The position numbers and the translations under genes were made by a program. Below are positions 1 through 6,338 of a DNA stretch of 6,338 nt, piece after piece. The DNA lies in contig DAIEQP010000007.1 in the NCBI GenBank assembly GCA_027347805.1, positions 1 through 6,338 on the forward strand, written 5' to 3'. The stretch's first letter is position 1; each line of letters starts with the position of its first letter. This DNA is from Ignavibacteria bacterium (GTDB taxonomy: Bacteria > Bacteroidota > Ignavibacteria > Ignavibacteriales > Melioribacteraceae). The notes beneath the pieces are model-generated. The model ran no database searches. It was not told the origin of the DNA and was given only the letters and a program-made list of their open reading frames with translations.

Positions 1-567
1 GTAATTGATGCGGCAGGTTTTGACTTTATAATTTTCGAAACTGTGGGCGTCGGGCAATCCGAATTAGATATTGCAAACGCTGCCGATACTACAATTGTGG
101 TATTAGTGCCTGAATCCGGTGATTCAATTCAAGCAATGAAAGCCGGATTAATGGAAATTGCTGATTTCTTTGTCTTGAATAAGAGCGATCGACCGGGTGC
201 TGAAACTGCATTAACTGCCCTTAGAACAATTTTAATGTTAAGAGAACATACTGCAAATGATTGGCTGCCTGATATTCTTAAAGCTGTTTCATCTGAAAAT
301 GTTGGGATTTCCGAAATTGCAGCAGAAATCGAAAAACACAAAATGTTTCTAGAGAAAAATAATTTACTTGAGCAAAGACGCAGTGAAAGATTCAAGGTAA
401 GAATAAAAGAAATCGTTGAGATTTCGATCCGGGAACAATTATGGATAAAAGAGCGAACAGATACTCTAGCAGAATCATTGAAAAATGTAATCGAAGGTGA
501 AATGTCTCCATATCAGGTAGCAGAAAGTTTAATTGAAGATTTCAAACTATCTGTAAAGAATAAATGA
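1..567 (+). CDS. meaB: MeaB/ArgK-family GTPase, C-terminal part (methylmalonyl-CoA mutase chaperone)
   Basis: The frame is open from base 1, so the gene is cut by the window edge; 188 C-terminal residues are visible against about 320-330 for the family. The GTG at 43 is an internal valine codon, not a start. Visible G-domain signs are E-T-V-G-V-G-Q-S-E at fragment residues 13-21 (the G3/switch II region, characteristic of MeaB), P-E-S-G-D-S-I-Q-A-M-K-A-G near 37-49, and the guanine-specificity motif N-K-S-D at 60-63. The rest is the charged helical C-terminal region that makes the dimer in this family. The Walker A loop lies upstream of the window. MeaB proteins use GTP hydrolysis to gate cobalamin loading and protect or reactivate methylmalonyl-CoA mutase in the cytoplasm; the mutase genes are often next door, so they may lie just upstream (inference). 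The stop overlaps the next start as ATGA. Confidence 0.93.
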   Translation, partial: VIDAAGFDFIIFETVGVGQSELDIANAADTTIVVLVPESGDSIQAMKAGLMEIADFFVLNKSDRPGAETALTALRTILMLREHTANDWLPDILKAVSSENVGISEIAAEIEKHKMFLEKNNLLEQRRSERFKVRIKEIVEISIREQLWIKERTDTLAESLKNVIEGEMSPYQVAESLIEDFKLSVKNK

Positions 568-1241
568 GTCAAACTGCTTTAACTTTAAAACCCAATAGAA
601 TTTACACCCTTTTTATAATTTTTATCTCTTTTTTATCATTAAATGCACAAACACACAAATCATTTTATGATGGGCTGTTTTATCTTTCCAATTTCATTGC
701 ATCTCCGGAATTTTATGAACTAAAAAAAAGTAAAAGCGATCTTGAACAGGTTGATATAATTTTCGAAAAATCAAAGATTTATTTTGAGCAAGACATATCG
801 GAATCATTGCTTTGTTTAACTTTTTGCGTTCTTCCATTTAATAAAATTGATTTTAAGCTTCCGCTTGGGCTAGGAATTATGAAGATCCCTCTCCCCTCCC
901 CACCAAAAAATATTTTCATAAAGAAGTTGGAAAATCTTCCTTCAAGATTATTTCTGGATTCACCCAAAAATCCTTTTGGAGACAAAGATAAACTCGCCCA
1001 TTTTTTCGGTAATGCTTTTCTGCGTTACAATATTAGTTTGTTCAACTTTTCCAAATTTATGGGTATCTTTGTTGAAGAGACGGAGCAAAACTTTTTTGCA
1101 AATGGTGAATTAGATAGACGCGATTTAACTGCAAACTATCTAGGTGAATTATTCGCGGAAATGTTAAAGAACAATTCAACATCAAAGCCGTCTCAAGCAT
1201 TGATTGTTTACCAACTATTATATTTTAGAGTTAATCCATGA
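564..1241 (+). CDS. Predicted exported protein of unknown function with a DKxxH / DxxxNxxG region
   Basis: I do not recognise this 225-residue protein with certainty. The N-terminus looks like a signal peptide: basic K9/R12, a hydrophobic core about 13-26, and likely cleavage after N-A (residue 28) before Q-T, a style common in Bacteroidota-like bacteria. It could instead stay as a membrane anchor. The middle has a proline-rich patch (about 109-114) encoded by an unusual pyrimidine run at 888-905. The C-terminal part has D142-K143-x-x-H146-F-F-G-x-A, then a hydrophobic stretch, G-I-F-V-E-E (167-172) and D187-L-x-A-N191-x-x-G194. This spacing recalls small DUF2279/VanZ-like proteins (DK..H, then E, then D..aN..G), but that likeness is from memory and not tested. 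The start is the only ATG before codon 106 and overlaps the meaB stop by 4 nt; the stop overlaps the next gene by 4 nt, which supports a real, translationally coupled gene. Confidence 0.75.
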   Translation: MSQTALTLKPNRIYTLFIIFISFLSLNAQTHKSFYDGLFYLSNFIASPEFYELKKSKSDLEQVDIIFEKSKIYFEQDISESLLCLTFCVLPFNKIDFKLPLGLGIMKIPLPSPPKNIFIKKLENLPSRLFLDSPKNPFGDKDKLAHFFGNAFLRYNISLFNFSKFMGIFVEETEQNFFANGELDRRDLTANYLGELFAEMLKNNSTSKPSQALIVYQLLYFRVNP

Positions 1242-2308
1242 AATCAATTCTTATTATTGACGATGAAAGGGAAATTTGTGAAAGTATAAAGATGATACTT
1301 GAATACGAAGATTATCTTGTTGATTATACTACAAATTCCTTCGAAGGACTTTCAAAAATTGAGTATGGAGATTATAATGTTCTCCTTCTTGATATAAACA
1401 TTCCCGGGAAAAATGGATTCGAAATTCTCAAATTCATGATGGAAAAAGAAATTGATCTTAAAACAGTTATAATTTCTGCTCATGGAAGTGTTGAAAATGC
1501 AGTTAAGGCAACAAAACTTGGTGCGTACGATTTTCTTGAAAAACCTATAGACAGGGATAAACTACTGATAAGTGTTAGAAACGCTGTATCTCAATCTAAT
1601 TTAATTAAAGAAAATAAAAAACTTAAAAAAGAACTTTTAACTAATGATAAAATAATCGGGTCCAGCTCTTCTATACAAACTATTCTTGAAACAGTTAACC
1701 GTGTAGCTAAGACTGATGCAAGAATTCTAATCACAGGAGAAAATGGAACCGGAAAAGAATTAATCGCACAGGAAATACATCGACTTAGTTCAAGATCTAA
1801 CAGAGAGCTGGTTGAAGTAAACTGCGCAGCAATTCCTCATGATCTAATTGAATCTGAATTGTTCGGTCATGAAAAAGGTTCGTTTACAGGAGCTATCAAA
1901 CAACGAATTGGTAAATTCGAATTGGCAGATAATGGTAATCTTTTCCTTGACGAAATTGGCGATATGAGTTTGACTGCTCAAGCAAAAGTTTTACGGGCAA
2001 TTGAAGAAGGAAGAATTGAAAGAGTTGGCGGCTCATCAAAAATTGAAGTCGATGTAAGAATAATTTCAGCAACAAATAAAGAGCTTCAAAAGGAAATTTC
2101 AAATAACAACTTCAGAGAAGACTTATTTCACAGACTAAATGTAATTCCAATTCATATTCCCCCGCTCCGCGAAAGGAAAGACGATATTCCTTTACTAATA
2201 GAGCACTTTTCAAAAATCATATGTGAAAAGAATAAATTCCCACAGAAAGAGTATTCTGCATCAGCTTTGAAAACCTTTCAAAGCTTTCCATGGAAAGGAA
2301 ATGTAAGA

Positions 2309-2311
2309 TAG
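2309..2311 (+). other. In-frame amber (TAG) codon inside the GNVRELRN motif
   Basis: The codons read GNVR-TAG-LRN in one unbroken frame, where the family has GNVRELRN, or sometimes GNVRQLRN. One base change explains it: GAG to TAG for Glu, or CAG to TAG for Gln. The six other genes ending in the window stop with TAA or TGA, so this is the only TAG acting in frame. The next bases are TTA, which is not the classic leaky CAATTA readthrough context. Confidence 0.93.
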
Positions 2312-2341
2312 TTAAGAAATGTTGTTGAACGGATTGTAATT

Positions 2342-2590
2342 ATGGTCCCGACTGTTCAGATTACTGAAAAAGAGGTAAATAATTTTACTCAGTCCTCAAC
2401 TGCAGTATCTGAAGATCTTCTCAGTATTTCTAACAGTTTTCAGGAATTTAAAGAAAAAGCGGAAAGAGCTTTTATAATTAAACAACTTAAGGCTAATAAT
2501 TGGAATATGAGTAAAACTGCTGATATTTTAGGTATTCAAAGAAGTCATCTTTATAATAAATTAAAAAAATATGATATAGAGAAGGATTAA
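2342..2590 (+). CDS. C-terminal remnant of the sigma-54 regulator: Fis-type DNA-binding helix-turn-helix
   Basis: This is the 3' part of the interrupted regulator, in the same frame as the first part, and is listed separately because gene callers will probably report it as an 82-residue ORF from the ATG at 2342. That ATG corresponds to an internal methionine (residue 369) of the full protein. I see no good Shine-Dalgarno before it, so independent translation is doubtful; weak reinitiation after the stop 30 nt upstream cannot be excluded. Residues 1-35 are the linker after the AAA+ domain. Residues about 40-76 are the Fis-like domain typical of NtrC proteins (E-R-A-F-I-I-K-Q-L, then N-W-N-M-S-K-T-A-D-I-L-G-I and a recognition helix R-S-H-L-Y-N-K-L-K-K-Y). 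No further stop or frameshift is present. If the TAG is an artefact, this entry should be merged into the 1238-2590 gene. Confidence 0.5.
   Translation: MVPTVQITEKEVNNFTQSSTAVSEDLLSISNSFQEFKEKAERAFIIKQLKANNWNMSKTADILGIQRSHLYNKLKKYDIEKD
2582..2586 (+). promoter_or_regulatory. Shine-Dalgarno site for the HIT-family gene
   Basis: AAGGA sits 5 nt before the ATG at 2592 and overlaps the last codons of the interrupted regulator. It is the clearest ribosome binding site in the window. It gives the HIT gene its own translation initiation, so the amber codon upstream need not stop HIT synthesis through lost coupling. Confidence 0.7.
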
Positions 2591-2591
2591 T

Positions 2592-2939
2592 ATGGCAGAA
2601 ACAATTTTTTCAAAAATTATAAGGAAAGAAATTCCTGCAGAAATTGTTTTCGAAAATGAAACTGTACTAGCTTTCAAGGATATTAAGCCACAAGCGCCTG
2701 TTCATGTTTTAATAATACCAAAAGATGTGATCCCTTCTACAAGAGAAATCATCGGATCAAACCATTCCAAACTGCTTGGAGATTTATTCGATGCTACAAA
2801 TAAGATTGCAAATGATCTTGGAATTTCTAAAGATGGATTCAGATTGGTGATTAACTGTGGAGATAATGGCGGCCAGGAAGTCTATCACCTTCACATGCAT
2901 CTGCTTGGCGGCAGAAAACTCAACTGGCCTCCAGGATAA
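2592..2939 (+). CDS. HIT (histidine triad, HINT-type) family nucleotide-binding protein
   Basis: This complete 115-residue protein matches the usual size of the HINT branch. The triad is H99-L-H101-M-H103-L-L, followed by G-G-R; by analogy with HINT1 the central H101 is the nucleophile that is transiently adenylylated. H38 in the V-H-V-L-I-I-P-K segment (37-44) matches the fourth conserved histidine, and the N-terminus (I-F-S-K-I-I-R-K-E-I-P-A) and the C-terminal W-P-P-G are also typical. Family members are cytoplasmic purine nucleoside phosphoramidases or hydrolases acting on AMP-linked substrates; the physiological substrate is usually unclear, and nothing here narrows it. The start is supported by AAGGA 5 nt upstream. 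It lies 1 nt after the regulator frame and is probably the last gene of the plus-strand unit. Its stop is 4 nt from the end of the convergent purD gene. Confidence 0.95.
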   Translation: MAETIFSKIIRKEIPAEIVFENETVLAFKDIKPQAPVHVLIIPKDVIPSTREIIGSNHSKLLGDLFDATNKIANDLGISKDGFRLVINCGDNGGQEVYHLHMHLLGGRKLNWPPG

Positions 2940-2943
2940 TTAT

Positions 2944-4227
2944 TTATAAGTTTATAAGTGCTTTATCAGAAATATCTTTTCTGTACTGCATACCATCAAA
3001 ATAAATTTCAGGAATTACTTGGTAAACCTTTTCTTTACAAAGCTTTAAGTCATTTGTATTGATTGCTGAAACAATATTTAGAACTCTACCACCATTCGTA
3101 AAAATTTTCCCATCCGCCTCTTTCGTTCCCGCATGAATTACATGTACAGCTTGTATTGGAAATTTCTCAAGCCCTTGAATTTCAACTCCGCTTTCAGAGG
3201 AATCCGGATAACCGCGCGATGCTAAAACAACTGTGATTGCCGAACCATCATTATAATGAACACTTTCTTTATTAATTTTTCCCTTCGCTGCTGAATAAAT
3301 CAAATCAAAAAAATCACCATCAAGTAATGGCAGAACCACCTGAGTTTCAGGATCGCCAAACCTGCAATTATATTCAACTACTTTTGGACCCTGCGGTGTA
3401 AGCATCAAACCACAATAAAGACAACCATTAAAAGGTTTCCCTTCAATTTTCATCGCATCCAGTGTGGGTCTAATTATTTTTTCTGCAACAAAATTTTCTA
3501 TCTCTTTTGTTACAAAAGGTGTTGGTGCATATGCTCCCATTCCACCTGTGTTTTTACCTTTGTCACCATCATGAATCCTTTTATGATCTTGTACGGCAGG
3601 TAAAAGTATAAAATCCTCGCCATCAGTAATTGCAAAGATAGAAGCTTCCTGTCCCGTCATAAACTCTTCAATCACAACTGTATCGCCAGCACTTCCAAAT
3701 GATGAGTTTATTAAACACTCCTTAAGCGCTTCTCTGGCATCTTCAAAAGTATCTGCAATGATTACTCCTTTTCCAGCAGCTATTCCATTTGCTTTAATAA
3801 CAATTGGATAATTCACTGCATGTAAATACGTTACAGCATTTTCATAATTTTCTTTTGTGAATATTTCGAACTCGGCAGTTGGGACTGAATATTTCTTCAT
3901 TAAATTTTTCGCAAATGATTTTTCTCCTTCTATTCTGGCCGCTTCCTTCGATGGTCCGAAAACATAAAATCCACTTTGTCTTAACAAGTCAGCAAGACCA
4001 TCAGTTAAAGGTTTTTCCGGACCAATAATTACCAAATCAATTTTTTGCTCCGAGCAGAATTTTACAATCTCTTTCTGATTTTCCGGTTTGATTTGAACAT
4101 TCTTTGCAATATTCTTGGTGCCGGGATTTCCAGGAATTACATATATATTCTTTACTGTTTTTGATTCTGATAGTTTAAGGGAGATTGAATGTTCTCTTCC
4201 GCCTGAACCAATGATTGCTACATTCAT
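2944..4227 (-). CDS. purD: Phosphoribosylamine-glycine ligase (GAR synthetase)
   Basis: Complete at 427 residues, the normal length for bacterial PurD. It catalyses the second step of de novo purine synthesis: ATP-dependent joining of glycine to 5-phosphoribosylamine to give GAR, in the cytoplasm. The N-domain carries G7-S-G-G-R-E-H13 and G-P-E-K-P-L (69-74). The ATP-grasp core shows K145-A-N-G-I-A-A-G-K-G-V (the more usual residue at N147 is Asp or Ser), E187-E188-F, G-D-K-G-K-N-T-G-G-M-G-A-Y-A-P (221-235), and the metal-binding E285-Y-N287-C-R-F-G-D-P-E-T-Q segment. The C-terminal domain is present with A-S-R-G-Y-P and N-G-G-R-V-L-N motifs. No key residue seems missing. The start ATG overlaps the glycosyltransferase stop by one base (TAATG), implying translational coupling and co-transcription with guaB upstream. 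A small tandem repeat of TTTATAAG (2943-2958) spans its last codons. Confidence 0.98.
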   Translation of the reverse strand: MNVAIIGSGGREHSISLKLSESKTVKNIYVIPGNPGTKNIAKNVQIKPENQKEIVKFCSEQKIDLVIIGPEKPLTDGLADLLRQSGFYVFGPSKEAARIEGEKSFAKNLMKKYSVPTAEFEIFTKENYENAVTYLHAVNYPIVIKANGIAAGKGVIIADTFEDAREALKECLINSSFGSAGDTVVIEEFMTGQEASIFAITDGEDFILLPAVQDHKRIHDGDKGKNTGGMGAYAPTPFVTKEIENFVAEKIIRPTLDAMKIEGKPFNGCLYCGLMLTPQGPKVVEYNCRFGDPETQVVLPLLDGDFFDLIYSAAKGKINKESVHYNDGSAITVVLASRGYPDSSESGVEIQGLEKFPIQAVHVIHAGTKEADGKIFTNGGRVLNIVSAINTNDLKLCKEKVYQVIPEIYFDGMQYRKDISDKALINL

Positions 4228-5510
4228 TATTCTGCTCGCAAATAAAATTGAAATGCCTTTGTTAATTGTTCGGTTAAGTTCTTCCTGTCATGTCTTAATA
4301 CAAATTCTTCAGGTGGAACAGGTAGTTTTTTTTCTTTGTAAAGATTATAAACCTCAATCAAAGTATCCTTAATATCACTAATATAATCCGGGTATGTTAG
4401 AAATGATGCTTTGTATTCTTGGAGAGCAATTTTATCTGCACCATCTGGCATGCATCCAATTATTGGTTTTCTTGAACCAAAATATTCATAAAGTTTGCCG
4501 ACAGAAACAGCTTCACTGTTATTCAAGCTCCCGATCATTAGCCATAAAACATCAGTACTGATTAAATGCTTAATTACATCAGAATGATTTAGATACCCAT
4601 GCTCAATAATAAATTTATCAAGACCGAGTTCTGAGATTATTTTTTTGTTTTCATCTCTCAGAAACCCAATAAATTCAAGTTCAATATTCTCTGCAATTTT
4701 CGGTTGTTCGACCAACAATTCTTTAAATGCCTGCAATAAAAATTCAGGAGTAAACTTGTCATAAAATATTCCTGAAAATGTGAGACGCATTTTCTTGTTT
4801 TCTTTTTCTATCGGTTCAACATTTTCAAAATCATTTGAATCGTATCCGTGCGGAATTATCATTACATCATCATATTTCAGGAATGGGTATGTAAGTAGTA
4901 ACTTTTCTTTTGCTTTCCTGTTAAGTACTACAACTTTATCTGCATCTTTAAGAACACCATACTCTAATTTTTTATGGCGGTATCTATGATAAGGAGTTGG
5001 ATAGAATGCAAATTGATTCCCAAGCCATAATTCACGATAGTCTATAAACAGAGGAAGTCCAAATTCCTTTTTCAATTTGGAAGCTGTTAAGAATTGTGAG
5101 AAAGGAGGACCAGAAGTGAAAATAATATCAAAGTTTTCCTTCTCAAGAAGTTCTTTCGCAGTTTTATATGCCTTCTTCGACCATGATAATTTATTATCAG
5201 GGATAAAAAAAGTCTTACTCAAATTTGAAAGAATTTTTCTTGTGAATTCTTTTGGCATTCCTTCTTTTTTATATTTACCACGAAGCAGAGCATTTACATC
5301 TTTTGCAGAAGTTCTTACAACGCGAATATTAGATTGTTCGACTTCATTCTTAAGAGACTCATCATGAGCATAATAAGCTACATCGCCAGTTGTTATAACA
5401 GTGGGTTCCCAATTAAATTGGGACATGTACTTTGTGAACTTTAGAGTTCTTTGAACTCCGCTTAGTCCCATAGGCGGATAATAATAAGCTAATACTAAAA
5501 CTTTATACAT
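4227..5510 (-). CDS. Glycosyltransferase, GT4-like (GT-B fold)
   Basis: A 427-residue protein with the two-lobed layout of GT-B enzymes. The N-lobe begins V-L-V-L-A-Y-Y-Y-P-P-M-G-x-S-G-V-Q-R (4-21), typical of glycosyltransferases that use the pattern 'YYPP.gG.gvqR', and continues with F-T-S-G-P-P-F-S (131-138) and D-Y-R-E-L-W (157-162). The C-lobe starts near P-H-G-Y-D (220-224) and F-S-G-I-F-Y-D-K-F (245-253). The donor-binding segment is S-V-G-K-L-Y-E-Y-F-G-S-R-K-P-I-I (336-351), where GT4 enzymes place their conserved Glu. No signal peptide or membrane span is visible, so it is probably cytoplasmic or peripheral at the inner membrane. It likely transfers a sugar from a nucleotide-sugar donor onto a surface polysaccharide, lipid or other acceptor; donor and acceptor cannot be read from the sequence. 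It starts 9 nt after guaB with no strong Shine-Dalgarno, and overlaps purD by 1 nt. Confidence 0.9.
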   Translation of the reverse strand: MYKVLVLAYYYPPMGLSGVQRTLKFTKYMSQFNWEPTVITTGDVAYYAHDESLKNEVEQSNIRVVRTSAKDVNALLRGKYKKEGMPKEFTRKILSNLSKTFFIPDNKLSWSKKAYKTAKELLEKENFDIIFTSGPPFSQFLTASKLKKEFGLPLFIDYRELWLGNQFAFYPTPYHRYRHKKLEYGVLKDADKVVVLNRKAKEKLLLTYPFLKYDDVMIIPHGYDSNDFENVEPIEKENKKMRLTFSGIFYDKFTPEFLLQAFKELLVEQPKIAENIELEFIGFLRDENKKIISELGLDKFIIEHGYLNHSDVIKHLISTDVLWLMIGSLNNSEAVSVGKLYEYFGSRKPIIGCMPDGADKIALQEYKASFLTYPDYISDIKDTLIEVYNLYKEKKLPVPPEEFVLRHDRKNLTEQLTKAFQFYLRAE

Positions 5511-5519
5511 GATTAATAA

Positions 5520-6338
5520 TTAATGTTTTTGAGTAGTTTGATAATTAGGGGCTTCTTCTGTTATCATTACATCATGCGGATGACTTTCTCTTAAACCGGC
5601 ATTTGTAATTTTGACAAACTTAGTTTTGGTTTTAAATTCACTTATATTTTTACACCCGCAATATCCCATTGCAGCTCTTAACCCACCAACAAATTGATAA
5701 ATTGTATCTGCTAATGGTCCTTTGTATGGGACCCTTCCTTCAATTCCTTCAGGAACTAATTTTTTGATATCGTCTTCCATATCCTGAAAATAACGGTCGC
5801 TGCTTCCCTGTTTCATCGCACCGAGTGAACCCATTCCTCTATATACTTTAAAGCTTCTTCCTTCAAATAAAACTTTTTCACCGGGAGGCTCATCGCATCC
5901 GGCTAAAGAGCCACCCATCATTACAGTATCGGCACCTGCTGCAATCGCTTTTGCAACATCACCTGTTTGTTTAATACCACCGTCTGATATAACTGGAATT
6001 TTACCTTTAAGAGCCTGCGCTACTTCAATAACAGCACTAATCTGAGGGACACCAACACCAGCAACTACTCTCGTTGTACAAATAGATCCGGCTCCAATAC
6101 CAACTTTTACAGCATCAACACCAATATTTTCCAATTCAAGTGCCGCTTCTTTTGTGACAATGTTACCGGCTATTAATTGAATTGATTTAAAATTTGTCCT
6201 GATTTGTTTAACCATTTTCAAAACACCTTCAGAATGTCCGTGCGCTGTATCTATTGCAATAATATCAACATTTGATGCAACCAAAGCTTCTACCCGATTC
6301 ATTGTATCACCTGTAACACCAACAGCTGCACCAACTCT
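5520..6338 (-). CDS. guaB: Inosine-5'-monophosphate dehydrogenase, C-terminal part
   Basis: The frame runs to the window edge, 12 codons beyond the ATG at 6302, and those codons (R-V-G-A-A-V-G-V-T-G-D-T) match the family, so that ATG is internal. Visible are 272 residues of about 490; the N-terminal barrel strands and the CBS pair, if present, lie outside. IMPDH oxidises IMP to XMP with NAD, the first committed step to GMP. Evidence: NAD-site D30-T-A-H-G-H-S, the catalytic loop G-S-I-C87-T-T-R, the phosphate-site D-G-G-I, M-M-G-G-S-L-A-G, Y-R-G-M-G-S, and the flap dyad R182-Y183 in S-S-D-R-Y-F-Q, which separates IMPDH from GMP reductase. Spacing of these residues agrees with the E. coli enzyme (D248, C305, R401). 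The residue three before Cys-Ile-Ser reads Ala in G-I-G-A-G-S, where Pro is commonest. It is the first visible gene of the minus-strand unit; its promoter is outside the window. Confidence 0.97.
   Translation of the reverse strand, partial: RVGAAVGVTGDTMNRVEALVASNVDIIAIDTAHGHSEGVLKMVKQIRTNFKSIQLIAGNIVTKEAALELENIGVDAVKVGIGAGSICTTRVVAGVGVPQISAVIEVAQALKGKIPVISDGGIKQTGDVAKAIAAGADTVMMGGSLAGCDEPPGEKVLFEGRSFKVYRGMGSLGAMKQGSSDRYFQDMEDDIKKLVPEGIEGRVPYKGPLADTIYQFVGGLRAAMGYCGCKNISEFKTKTKFVKITNAGLRESHPHDVMITEEAPNYQTTQKH

Larger units (their letters stand above)
1238..2590 (+). pseudogene. NtrC-family sigma-54-dependent response regulator, interrupted by one in-frame TAG
   Basis: The frame 1238-2590 would encode a 450-residue regulator of normal length and domain order, but codon 358 is TAG. 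Residues 1-120 are a receiver domain (acidic pair D8/D9, phospho-acceptor D52, S80, K102-P103). Residues about 138-370 are the AAA+ sigma-54 activation domain: Walker A G167-E-N-G-T-G-K-E174, the sigma-54 contact loop as GSFTGA (214-219; GAFTGA is more usual), Walker B L-F-L-D-E-I-G-D (235-242), and F-R-E-D-L-F-H-R-L-N-V (292-302). The stop follows sensor II R357 inside GNVR(E)LRN. A Fis-type helix-turn-helix (about 408-444) follows in the same frame. If read as it stands, the product is 357 residues (1238-2311) with no DNA-binding domain. All other motifs are intact, so the stop is recent, a sequencing error, or read through. No partner histidine kinase is in the window, so its signal and targets are unknown. 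Confidence 0.85.

Noticed and set aside
43..567. A separate 174-residue ORF starting at GTG 43.
   Set aside because: The frame is open back to base 1 and those codons encode the conserved MeaB switch II region; the GTG is an internal valine.
888..905. Pyrimidine-rich run (CCCTCTCCCCTCCCCACC) as a special DNA structure or regulatory tract.
   Set aside because: It is in frame inside the exported protein gene and encodes a proline-rich patch; too short to argue for more.
2284..2297. 14 bp perfect palindrome CTTTCCATGGAAAG just before the amber codon, as a possible operator or mutation hotspot.
   Set aside because: It falls on the codons for the conserved F-P-W-K-G segment, so it is explained by coding; nothing else supports a regulatory role.
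2924..2934. CTGG-CCT-CCAG hairpin at the end of the HIT gene as a terminator between the convergent clusters.
   Set aside because: The stem is only 4 bp, lies inside the coding end, and is not followed by a T run; the 4 nt between the stops leaves no room for a standard intrinsic terminator.
2943..2958. Tandem TTTATAAG repeat at the end of purD as a regulatory repeat or attachment site.
   Set aside because: Only two 8 bp copies in AT-rich sequence, lying in the last purD codons; likely chance or a small slippage duplication.
4115..5367. Plus-strand ORFs within the purD/glycosyltransferase region (4115-4372, 4780-4989, 5077-5367).
   Set aside because: They lie antisense to clearly real genes, have no recognisable domains and no ribosome binding sites.

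Overview
This is an AT-rich window (roughly one third G+C by eye) of compact bacterial chromosome. It holds two convergent gene clusters and no RNA genes, CRISPR arrays, insertion sequences or other mobile DNA that I can recognise. The secreted protein's leader ending in L-N-A-Q, the AT-rich coding style, the glycosyltransferase N-terminus (AYYYPPMG..GVQR) and the mix of MeaB with a sigma-54 response regulator all suggest a member of the Bacteroidota/Ignavibacteriota/Chlorobiota group. That placement is an inference from style, not a proof.

Plus strand, 1-2939: four tightly packed genes that look like one transcription unit. They are the C-terminal part of meaB (the GTPase chaperone of B12-dependent methylmalonyl-CoA mutase), an unrecognised exported protein with a conserved-looking D-K-x-x-H region, an NtrC-type sigma-54-dependent response regulator, and a histidine-triad (HIT) nucleotide hydrolase/transferase. 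The joins are ATGA (4 nt overlap), ATGA (4 nt overlap) and a 1 nt gap. The regulator's reading frame is broken by a single in-frame TAG at 2309-2311, placed inside the otherwise intact G-N-V-R-(E)-L-R-N motif. The Fis-type DNA-binding helix-turn-helix lies beyond the stop in the same frame.

Minus strand, 6338-2944: three genes read in the order guaB (IMP dehydrogenase, 5' end outside the window), a GT4-like glycosyltransferase, and purD (GAR synthetase). Gaps are 9 nt between guaB and the glycosyltransferase and a 1 nt overlap (TAATG) between the glycosyltransferase and purD, so they are probably co-transcribed. Two of the three act in purine nucleotide synthesis; the glycosyltransferase is the odd one out.

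The two clusters meet tail to tail with only 4 nt between the HIT and purD stop codons, and I see no convincing terminator there. No stretch longer than 9 nt lies outside a gene. I see no sign of a previously undescribed system. The item most worth checking is the amber codon in the response regulator, followed by the unrecognised secreted protein.
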